46,429 nucleotides of DNA from JASLDZ01 sp038226305 (GTDB lineage: Bacteria; Pseudomonadota; Alphaproteobacteria; Caulobacterales; Caulobacteraceae): contig JBBRQN010000021.1 in assembly GCA_038226305.1 (NCBI GenBank), forward strand, positions 1 through 46,429. The letters run 5' to 3'. Positions 33,428 through 42,011 of this stretch are shown in pieces (the stretch's first letter is position 1; each line of letters opens with the position of its first letter). The notes below the pieces were generated by a model. That model did no database searches. It was not told where the DNA came from and worked only from the letters and a program-made list of their open reading frames with translations. Made by a program: the position numbers and the translations under genes.

Positions 33428-34450
33428 ATGGGCGAGCCCCGCTTTCCAGTCCTGTTCATCACCTCGACCCGCATCGGTGACGCGGTCCTGTCGTCGGGCC
33501 TGATCGCACGCCTGGTCGAGGAGGCTCCACACGCGAGCTTCACCGTCGCCTGCGGCCCGCTCGCCGCCCCCCTGTTCCGCGATCTGCCCGGGCTGGAGCG
33601 GATCATCCCGATGGTGAAGCAGCCCAACGGCATGCACTGGCTCGACCTGTGGCGGCAGGTGCGCGGCCGCCGCTGGGGCCTCGTGCTCGACATGCGTGGC
33701 TCGGGCCTCGCCCGCATGCTGAAGTCGCGGCGCAAGGCGGTGAAGACTTCAGCCCCGGCAGGCTCCCCCCCCGAACACAAGGTGATGGAGGCCGCGCGCC
33801 TCCTCATGCTCGAGAACGATCCGCCGTCGCCCCGCCTGTTCGTGGGCTCGCAGACGCAAGCCCTGGCCGACCATCTGGTGCCGAAGGGGCCGCCGATCCT
33901 GGCGATGGCGCCCGCCGCCAACTGGGTGGGCAAGACCTGGCCCGCCGAGCGCTTCGCCGTGATCGCCGCCGAACTTCTGGGCGAGGGCGGGCCGATGGCG
34001 GGCGGGCGCCTCCTGCTCTTGGGTGGCGAGAGCGACCGTTTCGCCGCTGAGGCCGTGCGCCGGGTCACGCCCCGGGGCCGCACCATCGACCTCGTGGGCA
34101 GCACCGACCTGCTCACCGCCTACGCCTGCCTCGCCAAGGCGCGCCTGTTCATCGGCAACGACTCCGGCCTCATGCACATGGCCGCCGCTGCCGGAGCCCC
34201 GACGCTGGGGCTCTTCGGCCCGTCGGATGAGCGGCTCTACGGCCCGTGGGGCCCGTGCGCCCGCGCCCTGCGGGGCCCGCGCGACTTCGAAAGCTACAAG
34301 CGCATCGATCCGAACCTGAACCAGCAGATCTCCCACATGGCCGACCTGCCTGTGGATTGGGTTTCCACCGCCGCCCGCGCCCTCCTGCACGACACGCAGG
34401 GTCCACTGAAGGCCGTGCCGGCCGCTGAAGGAGCCACCGCCCTTGGCTGA
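33428..34450 (+). CDS. Glycosyltransferase family 9 (heptosyltransferase-like)
   Basis: Cytosolic glycosyltransferase (340 aa) of family 9, whose members add heptose or related sugars to lipopolysaccharide core. The N-terminal FITSTRIGDAVLSSGLIARL, the middle LAMAPAANWVGKTWPAERFA and the C-terminal sugar-nucleotide motif LFIGNDSGLMHMAAAAGAPT, followed by LFGPSDERLYGPW, fit the family. GAAGG lies 6 nt before ATG 33428. Its 3' end overlaps the TTG start of the dihydroorotase gene by 8 bp. The donor sugar cannot be told. Confidence 0.9.
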   Translation: MGEPRFPVLFITSTRIGDAVLSSGLIARLVEEAPHASFTVACGPLAAPLFRDLPGLERIIPMVKQPNGMHWLDLWRQVRGRRWGLVLDMRGSGLARMLKSRRKAVKTSAPAGSPPEHKVMEAARLLMLENDPPSPRLFVGSQTQALADHLVPKGPPILAMAPAANWVGKTWPAERFAVIAAELLGEGGPMAGGRLLLLGGESDRFAAEAVRRVTPRGRTIDLVGSTDLLTAYACLAKARLFIGNDSGLMHMAAAAGAPTLGLFGPSDERLYGPWGPCARALRGPRDFESYKRIDPNLNQQISHMADLPVDWVSTAARALLHDTQGPLKAVPAAEGATALG

Positions 34451-35780
34451 CACCTACGACCTGATCGTGAAGGGCGGCGAGGTGGTAAACCACTCCGGCC
34501 GTGGCATGGCCGACGTCGGCATCAACAATGGCAGGATCACCGCCATCGGCGACCTGTCGCACAGCCACGCTGGCGAGACCTTCGACGCCACCGGCCTCAC
34601 GGTGCTTCCCGGGGTGGTCGACAGCCAGGTCCACTTCCGCGAGCCGGGCCTGGAGTGGAAGGAGGATCTGCAGACGGGTGGGCGCGCGGCGGCATTGGGC
34701 GGAGTCACCGCCGTGTTCGAGATGCCGAACACCAACCCCCTCACCACCACGCCCGAGGCGCTGGCCGACAAGCTGGCCCGGGCCAAGGGCCGCATGGATG
34801 TGGACCACGCCTTCTACGTGGGCGGCACCCACGCCAACGCCTCGATCCTCGGCGACCTGGAGAAGCTGCCCGGCTGCTGCGGGATCAAGGTGTTCATGGG
34901 CGCCTCCACCGGCGACCTCCTCATCGCAGACGACGAGGGCGTGGAGGCCGTGCTGCGCCACGTGCGCCGCCGCGCCGCCTTCCACTCGGAGGACGAATAC
35001 CGTCTGGTGGAACGTCGCCCCCTGGCACGCGAGGGCGACTGGACCAGCCACCCCGTGGTGCGCGATGCGGAGAGCGCCATCCGCTCCACCATGCGCCTCG
35101 TGCGGATCGCCCGGGCCTGCGGAAAACGCATCCACGTGCTGCACGTCTCCACAGCCGAAGAGATCGCTTTCCTGGCGAAGAACAAGGACGTGGCCAGCGT
35201 CGAGGTCACGCCGCAGCACCTCACCATCGGCGACGACGCCGACTATGAGCGGCTGAAGGGCCACGCCCAGATGAACCCGCCCATCCGCGACGCCACCCAT
35301 CGCGCGGGCCTGTGGCGTGGCATCGACACCGGGATCGTTGACGTGCTTGGTTCCGACCACGCGCCGCACACGCTCGAGGAGAAGGCGCGGCCCTATCCCG
35401 CCTCGCCCTCAGGCATGCCCGGTGTGCAGACGATGGTGCCGATCATGCTGACCCACGTGGCGGCCGGGCGGCTGTCGCTGGAACGCTTCGTCGACCTCAC
35501 GAGCCACGGCCCCCAGCGCACCTTCGGCTTGGCGGACAAGGGCCGCCTTGCCGAAGGCTTCCACGCCGACCTCACCATCGTCGACCTGAAGGCCCGCCGC
35601 ACCATCACCACCGCCCAGCAAGCCACCCGCGCTGGCTGGACCCCCTTCGACGGCTTCGAGGCCACCGGGTGGCCCATTGCCACCGTCATCCGCGGCCGCG
35701 TTGTGATGCGTGACGACGAGGTCATCGCGGCTGGCGGCGGCGAGCCGGTGCGCTTCCACGAAACGCTCGACGCTCGGTGA
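34443..35780 (+). CDS. pyrC: Dihydroorotase (amidohydrolase), atypical first zinc ligand
   Basis: Amidohydrolase of 445 aa, best matched to the alphaproteobacterial dihydroorotases that cyclise carbamoyl-aspartate in pyrimidine synthesis. Motifs: VVDSQVHFREPG, GGVTAVFEMPNTNPLTT, CGIKVFMG (candidate carboxylated Lys), AFHSEDEYRL, VLHVSTAEE and VLGSDHAPH. The first His of the usual HxH pair is Gln (DSQVH), which I recall from other alphaproteobacterial homologues. The start is TTG 34443, with GAAGGAG upstream, overlapping the GT9 gene end. If inactive, it could be a non-catalytic partner of aspartate transcarbamoylase or an amidohydrolase for another substrate. Confidence 0.85.
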   Translation: MADTYDLIVKGGEVVNHSGRGMADVGINNGRITAIGDLSHSHAGETFDATGLTVLPGVVDSQVHFREPGLEWKEDLQTGGRAAALGGVTAVFEMPNTNPLTTTPEALADKLARAKGRMDVDHAFYVGGTHANASILGDLEKLPGCCGIKVFMGASTGDLLIADDEGVEAVLRHVRRRAAFHSEDEYRLVERRPLAREGDWTSHPVVRDAESAIRSTMRLVRIARACGKRIHVLHVSTAEEIAFLAKNKDVASVEVTPQHLTIGDDADYERLKGHAQMNPPIRDATHRAGLWRGIDTGIVDVLGSDHAPHTLEEKARPYPASPSGMPGVQTMVPIMLTHVAAGRLSLERFVDLTSHGPQRTFGLADKGRLAEGFHADLTIVDLKARRTITTAQQATRAGWTPFDGFEATGWPIATVIRGRVVMRDDEVIAAGGGEPVRFHETLDAR

Positions 35781-35850
35781 CATCGCGCCTGCCTGAGTGA
35801 GGGCCGTGAATGCTGGCGGTCGTGGCGGGTTGGGTCGATAAGGCGCGACC

Positions 35851-37677
35851 ATGGCCCTCGACGATGCCACACGCCCCTTTCGCGATGCCCGCTATGCGCC
35901 CCTGTCGCTCCGCGTGGAGCGGCGGGACGACGGCTCGCTGATCCTCGCCAACACCGCGCCGTTCGACTCTCCGTTCCCGACGATGGCGCAGCCTCTGGAT
36001 CACTGGGCGCAGGCCGCGCCGGCTCGGGTGTGGCTGGCGGAACGTCAGGGGGCGGATGCGGCCGGCTGGCGCACGATCACCTACGCCGAGGGGGCCGCCC
36101 GCGTGGGCCGGCTGGCGGCGGGGTTCGCGGGGCTGGAGCTCGGCCCCGGCGCACCGCTACTGATCCTCGCCCGCAACGGGATCGACCACGCTGTGGCGGC
36201 TTATGCCGCCCTGCGCATCGGCGCACCCGTCGCGCCCGTCTCGCCTCAGTATGGGCAAGCGGGGGCTGACCCGGCACGGCTGGCCCATGCCGCATCGCTG
36301 ATCGCACCCCACGCCGCCTTCACGGAAGATGCGGCGGTGTTCGGCGAGGCGCTGACCGCCTGCGAAGGCCTGTTCGGCAAGCCGCTGATCGCCGCCCGCA
36401 ACGCGCAGGGCCGGATGCTCGACATGGGCGCGCTGGAGGCGGGGGAATCCGCGCCGATCACGGCCCATCGCGAGCACGTGGCCAAGCTCCTTCTCACCTC
36501 GGGCTCCACCGGCAAGCCCAAGGCGGTGGTGCAGACCCACGCGAACCTGGCCGACAACTCCGCCCAGATCGCCGCCTGCTTCCGCGACCCCGAGCCGCCC
36601 GTGCTGGTGAACTCCGCCCCATGGAGCCACAGCCTTGGGGCCAACTCGATCCTCCATGCCACCCTGCACCGGGGCGGAACGCTCTACATCGACCACGGCC
36701 AGCCCACGCCCGCCCGCTTCGCCGAGACCCGTCGCAATCTCAGCGAGGTCTCGACCACCTACTGCAACATGGTGCCTGCCGGCTGGCAGCTCCTGATCGG
36801 CGCGCTGGAAGCCGACGCAGCGCTGGCGGAGACGTTCTTCGCTCGCCTGCGGCTGATGCAGTACGGCGGCGCGGGCCTGCCGCAGAGTGTGGCTGACCGG
36901 GTGCAGGCGGTGGCGCTGCGCGTCACGGGTGAGCGGATCAGCTTCGGCGCCGGCTATGGCTCCACCGAGACCGGCCCGACCCTTTGCAACGTACCCTATC
37001 TGAACGAACGCGCCGGGCTGTGCGGCCTGCCGGTGCCGGGCACGAGCCTGAAGCTTCAGCCCGCGCCGGGCGGCAAGCTCGAGTGCATGGGCCGCGGCCC
37101 GCAGATCAGCCCCGGCTATCGCACCACTGACGGGGCGGTCACCCCCCTGCCGCTTGACGACGAGGGTTTCTACGGCCTTGGCGATGCGGTGCGGCTGATC
37201 GACGAGGCGCATCCCGAACGGGGTGTGGTGTTCGACGGGCGGCTGGTGGAAAACTTCAAGCTGGCCACCGGTGCCTTCGTGGCCGCCGGGTCGCTGCGGC
37301 TGTCGGCCCTCTCGGCGCTGGGCGGCCTGGCGTCCGAGGCGGTGGTGTGCGGGGAGAACGAGGCGGGCGTCGGCCTGATGCTGTTCCTCAACGCCGAGGC
37401 CGCGTCGGCGCTGGCGGGAGCGGATGCGACGGCGCTGCATGGGTGCCCCGTGGTTCGGAGCCGGGTGGCCGTAAGCCTCGCCGAGATGAACCGCACCGCC
37501 GCGGGTGTCGGTGGCCGCATCTCCCGCGCCCTCCTGCTCGAGGGCGGCCCGGACGCCGCCTCCGGCGAACTCACCGACAAGGGCTCACTCAACCAGGCCC
37601 TGGCCCGAGCGAGGCGGCCTCACGATCTCGCGAGACTGTATTCCCTCACCCCCGACGCCGGGGTGATCATCCTGTGA
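35851..37677 (+). CDS. Feruloyl-CoA synthase-like acyl-CoA ligase
   Basis: AMP-forming ligase (608 aa) that would activate a hydroxycinnamate such as ferulate with ATP and CoA. The AMP-binding motif LLLTSGSTGKPKAVVQTH is near residue 215, with GAGYGSTETGPT further on and a near-C-terminal LTDKGSLNQ carrying the candidate adenylation Lys. The region PWSHSLGANSILHATLHRGG and TLYIDHGQPTP is characteristic of feruloyl-CoA synthases rather than general acyl ligases. AAGG lies 7 nt before ATG 35851. It is followed after 22 bp by a ThDP enzyme. The matching enoyl-CoA hydratase/lyase is not in the window. Confidence 0.8.
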   Translation: MALDDATRPFRDARYAPLSLRVERRDDGSLILANTAPFDSPFPTMAQPLDHWAQAAPARVWLAERQGADAAGWRTITYAEGAARVGRLAAGFAGLELGPGAPLLILARNGIDHAVAAYAALRIGAPVAPVSPQYGQAGADPARLAHAASLIAPHAAFTEDAAVFGEALTACEGLFGKPLIAARNAQGRMLDMGALEAGESAPITAHREHVAKLLLTSGSTGKPKAVVQTHANLADNSAQIAACFRDPEPPVLVNSAPWSHSLGANSILHATLHRGGTLYIDHGQPTPARFAETRRNLSEVSTTYCNMVPAGWQLLIGALEADAALAETFFARLRLMQYGGAGLPQSVADRVQAVALRVTGERISFGAGYGSTETGPTLCNVPYLNERAGLCGLPVPGTSLKLQPAPGGKLECMGRGPQISPGYRTTDGAVTPLPLDDEGFYGLGDAVRLIDEAHPERGVVFDGRLVENFKLATGAFVAAGSLRLSALSALGGLASEAVVCGENEAGVGLMLFLNAEAASALAGADATALHGCPVVRSRVAVSLAEMNRTAAGVGGRISRALLLEGGPDAASGELTDKGSLNQALARARRPHDLARLYSLTPDAGVIIL

Positions 37678-37699
37678 CCCGCCCACCTGGAGTTCCCCA

Positions 37700-39241
37700 A
37701 TGAACGGCGCCGAAGCCACCCTCGCCACCCTTGCAGACGCAGGCGTGGACGCCTGCTTCGCCAACCCGGGCACGAGCGAGATGCAGATGGTCGCAGCCTT
37801 CGACCGCGAGCCGCGGGTGCGCCCGATCCTGGCTCTGTTCGAGGGCGTCGTGACCGGTGCCGCCGACGGCTACGCCCGGGTTGCGGGGAAGCCCGCCGCG
37901 ACGTTGCTGCACTTGGGCGCTGGGCTGGGGAACGGCGTCGCCAATCTGCACAATGCCAAGAAGGGCTACAGCCCCATCGTGAATCTCGTGGGCGACCACG
38001 CGGTGCATCACCAGCCCTACGACGCCCCTCTGGCCAGCGACATCCTGGGCATCGCCCGGCCGGTGAGCGTCTGGGCCAAGGCCTCCACCACGGCCGACAC
38101 GCTCGTGGCGCTCAGCGCCGAAGCGGTGGCCGCGAGCCAGGGCGCGCTGCCCGGTCCCGCCACGCTCACCGTGCCGGCGGACTCCGCATGGTCGCCCGCG
38201 ACCGGCCCCTCCGCTCCCCGCCCGGTCCCGGCGCGAGGCGTGCCTTCGCCTGAGCGGATCGAAGCGTTGGCCAGGCGGCTGCGGGCGGCCAAGAAGCCCG
38301 TGGTGCTGATGGGCTCGCTGGCCTGCACCGACCGCGGGATTCGCGCCGCCGGGCGGCTGAACGCGCTGGGCTGGCGGGTGATGACCGACACCTTCATCTC
38401 GCGCCTGCCGAGAGGCGCGGGTCGCTACGCCCCCGACCGCATGATGTATTTCGGGGAGATGGCCCTGGCCGATCTGGCGGGCTCCGATCTTCTCGTGCTG
38501 GCGGGCACGAAGCTGCCGGTGGCGTTCTTCGCCTATCCCGCCATGCCCAGCGTGCTCGTGCCGGAAGGCTGCGAAACCGCCGTGCTGGCCGAGGTGGAGG
38601 AGGACGCGGTCGCCGCGCTCGAAGCCCTGGCCGATGCGGCCGGCGCGCCTGAGCGGTTCGGCGTGGTGGATCGCACCACGCCCGCCGCAGCCTCCGGCGA
38701 ACTCACGGCCTATTCGGTGGGGGAGAGCCTGTCTCGCCACATGCCCGACCACGCGCTGGTGTGCGACGACGCCGTCACCGCGGGCCTGCCGATTTTCATG
38801 CAGACCAAGACCGCCCGTCCGCACGACTGGATGATGCTGACCGGCGGCGCCATCGGCTGGGCCATGCCCGCCGCGATCGGCGCGGGCGTCGCGGCCCCCG
38901 ACCGGAAGGTGGTCTCCCTCACGGGCGACGGGGCAGGCGCCTACACGGTGCAGAGCCTATGGACCATGGCGCGGGAGAACCTCGACGTGACGGTGGTGGT
39001 CTTCGCCAACCACAGCTACCGCATCCTCAACATCGAGATGGCGCGCACGGGATCGGGGCAAGCGGGGCCGCGGGCGTCCCAACTCTTGGACCTCAGCCAC
39101 CCGAAAATGAGCTGGTGCGACCTCGCCAAGGGCTTCGGCGTGCCGGCCACGCGCTGCACGGATGCAGCCGGGTTCGACGCGGCGTTCGCCAAGGCCATGC
39201 ACGAGCCCGGGCCGAAGCTCATCGAAGCGGTGTTCGGGTGA
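37700..39241 (+). CDS. ThDP-dependent acetolactate synthase-like enzyme
   Basis: Thiamine diphosphate enzyme (513 aa) of the acetolactate synthase/benzoylformate decarboxylase group. The catalytic Glu48 lies in LALFEGVVTGAADGYAR, and the ThDP/Mg motif runs from LTGDGAGAYTVQSLW to VVVFANHSY. The N-terminus MNGAEATLATLADAGVDACF matches a subgroup annotated as acetolactate synthase-like or MdlC-like, shorter than IlvB (about 560-590 aa), and no regulatory subunit follows. It starts 22 bp after the feruloyl-CoA synthase-like gene, so the two probably act together. A decarboxylase or carboligase on an aromatic 2-oxoacid is one inference, not demonstrated. Confidence 0.82.
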   Translation: MNGAEATLATLADAGVDACFANPGTSEMQMVAAFDREPRVRPILALFEGVVTGAADGYARVAGKPAATLLHLGAGLGNGVANLHNAKKGYSPIVNLVGDHAVHHQPYDAPLASDILGIARPVSVWAKASTTADTLVALSAEAVAASQGALPGPATLTVPADSAWSPATGPSAPRPVPARGVPSPERIEALARRLRAAKKPVVLMGSLACTDRGIRAAGRLNALGWRVMTDTFISRLPRGAGRYAPDRMMYFGEMALADLAGSDLLVLAGTKLPVAFFAYPAMPSVLVPEGCETAVLAEVEEDAVAALEALADAAGAPERFGVVDRTTPAAASGELTAYSVGESLSRHMPDHALVCDDAVTAGLPIFMQTKTARPHDWMMLTGGAIGWAMPAAIGAGVAAPDRKVVSLTGDGAGAYTVQSLWTMARENLDVTVVVFANHSYRILNIEMARTGSGQAGPRASQLLDLSHPKMSWCDLAKGFGVPATRCTDAAGFDAAFAKAMHEPGPKLIEAVFG

Positions 39242-39248
39242 CGGTTCC

Positions 39249-40055
39249 CTAGCCGAGCTCCGGCTCGTCGATGCAGCGGACCATGCGTTCGCGGTGGGGC
39301 CACAGGCGCCAAGGGCGCAGCGCTGTGTCCCAGTGGTCGTCGTCGCCCTCCCAGTTGAACTCAGGGGCCTTGCGCACCTCGCGGGGGATCTGCGTCCACG
39401 CCACGCGGTCGCCGAGCTGTTCATAGGGCTGCGGGTCGTCGCCCTCGTAGCCGACGAGGAGGAGCCTGAAGTCGTGCTCCGGCCCGCCGCCGAGCTTGGC
39501 CAGCACCCGCTCCACATGGCCCCAGTAGGGCCAGCCCTCGAAGACGTACAGGAAGCGTCCAGGCCGGGCACCCAGCTCGCCGAAGCGGCGCGCCAGGTGA
39601 TCGAACTTGCCCCGGGCGTTGTCGAACTGCGCATCGATGTCGGCCTCGGTCAGGCCCACCGAGGGGTCTGAGGCGTGGAAGTCGTGCGGGTGGCGCGTGC
39701 CGAAACAGCGATTCACCGCTTCGCCGGAATCGAGCACCAAGTCCGCACGCTCATAGGCGCCCGCGAACCCCGACTCGAGCTGCTCCATCACCGCCGAGAA
39801 TGGCGTGATCGCCCAGTCGAACACGTGCCGCTCGTAAGACGCCGAGCCGCGGTCGGGCGTCAGCAGGGTGCGGCGGCATTCATGCAGGCTCGCCCCGGCG
39901 CCATATTTGTCGAAGTACATCCGCCGCGAAGTCTGGAACTTCACCACGCACGACGAGCCGAGGCTGATCGGCTCCCAAGATGGAAGAGGGGGAGCGTCGG
40001 CGGGATAGGGCGCGTCGCTTGACGCTGGGGCGCTGGAGCGCGAGGACGGCGGCAT
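39249..40055 (-). CDS. DUF1796 putative papain-like cysteine peptidase family protein
   Basis: 268-aa protein that I assign to DUF1796 from SLGSSCVVKFQTSRR near residue 32, HVFDWAITPFSAVMEQLESG near 80, and a C-terminal FNWEGDDDHWDTALRPW. The family is predicted, not shown, to be papain-like; the Cys and His in the first block would be the candidate catalytic residues. The first ~28 residues are low-complexity Ser/Pro/Ala. Its ATG (40055) shares the CATG with the gatB start on the other strand, and AAGG lies 7 nt upstream. It converges on the ThDP enzyme with a 7-bp gap. Biological role unknown. Confidence 0.7.
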   Translation of the reverse strand: MPPSSRSSAPASSDAPYPADAPPLPSWEPISLGSSCVVKFQTSRRMYFDKYGAGASLHECRRTLLTPDRGSASYERHVFDWAITPFSAVMEQLESGFAGAYERADLVLDSGEAVNRCFGTRHPHDFHASDPSVGLTEADIDAQFDNARGKFDHLARRFGELGARPGRFLYVFEGWPYWGHVERVLAKLGGGPEHDFRLLLVGYEGDDPQPYEQLGDRVAWTQIPREVRKAPEFNWEGDDDHWDTALRPWRLWPHRERMVRCIDEPELG

Positions 40056-41556
40056 GACGAAGCCTTATCGCATCCAGGGTCGCACGGGCGAGTGGGAGGT
40101 CGTGCTCGGCCTCGAAGTCCACGCGCAGGTGGCTTCCAACGCCAAGCTGTTCTCAGGGGCCGCCGTGGGCTTCGGCGCGGCCCCCAACAGCCAGGTCTCC
40201 CTGGTGGACGCAGGCTTCCCCGGCATGCTGCCCGTGATCAACAGGCGCTGCGTGGAGCAGGCGGTGCGCACGGGGCTGGGCCTGAACGCCAAGATCAACC
40301 TGTGGTCGCGCTTCGACCGGAAGAACTATTTCTATCCCGACCTGCCGCAGGGCTATCAGATCAGCCAGTTCAAGGATCCCATCGTGGGCGAGGGCGTGCT
40401 GAAGGTGGAGCGCGACGACGGCTCGGTCTTCGAAGTCGGGATCGAGCGCCTGCACCTGGAGCAGGACGCCGGCAAGTCCATCCACGACATGGACCCGAAC
40501 GCCACCTACGTGGACCTGAACCGATCCGGTACGGCGCTGATGGAGATCGTCAGCCGCCCCCACATGCGCTCGCCCGAAGAGGCGGCCGCCTATGTGAAGA
40601 CCCTGCGCACGCTCGTCCGCTACCTCGGCACCTGCGACGGCGACATGGAGAAGGGCAACCTGCGGGCGGATGTGAACGTCTCCGTCTGCCGGGCCGGGCA
40701 GTACGAAAAGTTCAGGGAGAGCGGCGACTTCAGCCACCTCGGCACGCGCTGCGAGATCAAGAACGTCAACTCCATGCGCTTCATCCAGCAGGCCATCGCC
40801 TACGAGGCGGCGCGGCAGGTGGAGGTGCTGGAGGACGGGGGCAAGATCAATCAGGAGACCCGCCTGTTCGACTCCGTGAAGGGCGAAACGCGCTCCATGC
40901 GGTCGAAGGAGGAGGCGCACGACTACCGCTACTTCCCCGACCCCGATCTCCTCCCGCTGGAGCTCGACCCGGCGTGGGTGGACGAGATCCTGAAGTCGCT
41001 CCCCGAACTGCCCGACGCCAAGCGCGAGCGGCTGCAGTCGCAGTATGGCCTCTCGCCCTATGACGCCAAGGTGCTCACCGCAGACGCCGGGTCGGCCGGG
41101 CTGTTCGATCGGCTGGCGGCGACCCACGACGCCAAGCTGGTGGCCAACACCATCACCCAGTCGGTGGCGACCTTCGCCAACGCCCAAGGTGCGGAGGTGA
41201 CGGCCGACGGGGTGCTGCACATCACCGCCGACGCCCTGTCGCAGTATCTCGGCCTCATCGAAGACGAGACCGTGTCGTCGAAGACGTCGAAGGAACTGTT
41301 CAAGGCGATGGAGGAGCCGGGCGCAGCGTCACCTGCCGATCTGGTCGCTACCCTCGGCCTCGCCCAGACCAAGGACACAGGCGCTATATCGGCCGCCATC
41401 GACGAAATCGTCGCCGCCAACCCGGACAAGGCCGAGGCCGTGAAGGACAAGCCGCAGGCCATCGGCTGGTTCGTCGGCCAGGTGATGAAAGCCACCGCCG
41501 GCAAGGCCAACCCTGCCGCCGTCAACGACCTTCTCAAGGCCAAGCTCGGGCTTTAG
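40054..41556 (+). CDS. gatB: Aspartyl/glutamyl-tRNA amidotransferase subunit B
   Basis: tRNA-binding and transamidation subunit of GatCAB, which converts Glu-tRNA(Gln) and Asp-tRNA(Asn) to the correct amides (500 aa). It has the N-terminal GEWEVVLGLEVHAQV, FDRKNYFYPDLPQGYQISQ, the kinase-type core EQDAGKSIHD, and the C-terminal YqeY-like helical domain ending in VNDLLKAKLGL. The ATG 40054 is supported by GAGGA 7 nt upstream and by the family start. gatA and gatC are not adjacent. The stop overlaps the convergent RcnB-like gene by 4 bp, leaving no space for a terminator. Confidence 0.97.
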   Translation: MTKPYRIQGRTGEWEVVLGLEVHAQVASNAKLFSGAAVGFGAAPNSQVSLVDAGFPGMLPVINRRCVEQAVRTGLGLNAKINLWSRFDRKNYFYPDLPQGYQISQFKDPIVGEGVLKVERDDGSVFEVGIERLHLEQDAGKSIHDMDPNATYVDLNRSGTALMEIVSRPHMRSPEEAAAYVKTLRTLVRYLGTCDGDMEKGNLRADVNVSVCRAGQYEKFRESGDFSHLGTRCEIKNVNSMRFIQQAIAYEAARQVEVLEDGGKINQETRLFDSVKGETRSMRSKEEAHDYRYFPDPDLLPLELDPAWVDEILKSLPELPDAKRERLQSQYGLSPYDAKVLTADAGSAGLFDRLAATHDAKLVANTITQSVATFANAQGAEVTADGVLHITADALSQYLGLIEDETVSSKTSKELFKAMEEPGAASPADLVATLGLAQTKDTGAISAAIDEIVAANPDKAEAVKDKPQAIGWFVGQVMKATAGKANPAAVNDLLKAKLGL

Positions 41557-42011
41557 CGGCGACGACGCGCCCGGTACTCCGGCGGGGGGTCATAGGCGCC
41601 CGGCACAGCGTCGAGCACCATGCCGGTGGAGCGTTGCATCAGGTAGGCGTTGCGCTCGTCGCCCACCCAGCCATAGCCCGAAGGCGGGCGGCGCAGGTGA
41701 TAGCGGCCGGGATCGGCGACCTCGCGGTCCCGATAGTCCTGGGGCAGAACGGCACCACGGCCATAGCCGCGGCCGCCATAGCGGCCCGTGTCATAGCCGC
41801 GCTCCTCGCCGCGCTCACGGCCCCGCGCCTGGCTCCTGTCGGAGCCCCTGCCACGCTCCTGATAGGCGGCGCGTTCATAGCCGCCGCCCCGGAAGTAGCC
41901 CTGCGCCTGCGCCTCCCCCACCGCTGCGACGCTCACGCCCCCGACCGCGGTCAGGAGCGCCAGCGCCGACAGCGCCAGGGTGCGCAGGCGTCGATCAGTA
42001 GCCTTGGCCAT
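41553..42011 (-). CDS. RcnB-like periplasmic protein
   Basis: Secreted protein (152 aa) with a signal peptide (RTLALSALALLTAVGG to AQAQG), a Gly/Arg/Tyr-rich middle (residues 37-90, many GRG and ERG repeats), and a C-terminal RcnB-type domain with VLPQDYRDREV, GRYHLRRPPSGYGWVGD and MQRSTGMVLDAV. RcnB in E. coli is a periplasmic factor in nickel/cobalt homeostasis, but many family members are uncharacterised envelope proteins. I take ATG 42011, overlapping the upstream gene's stop by 17 bp; starts at 42017 and 42038 are possible. It is the second gene of a tandem pair with the same domain. Confidence 0.8.
   Translation of the reverse strand: MAKATDRRLRTLALSALALLTAVGGVSVAAVGEAQAQGYFRGGGYERAAYQERGRGSDRSQARGRERGEERGYDTGRYGGRGYGRGAVLPQDYRDREVADPGRYHLRRPPSGYGWVGDERNAYLMQRSTGMVLDAVPGAYDPPPEYRARRRR

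Noticed and set aside
32065..34116. 683-aa open frame on the minus strand
   Set aside because: Antisense to the O-antigen ligase-like and GT9 genes, with Arg/Gln-rich composition and no domain.
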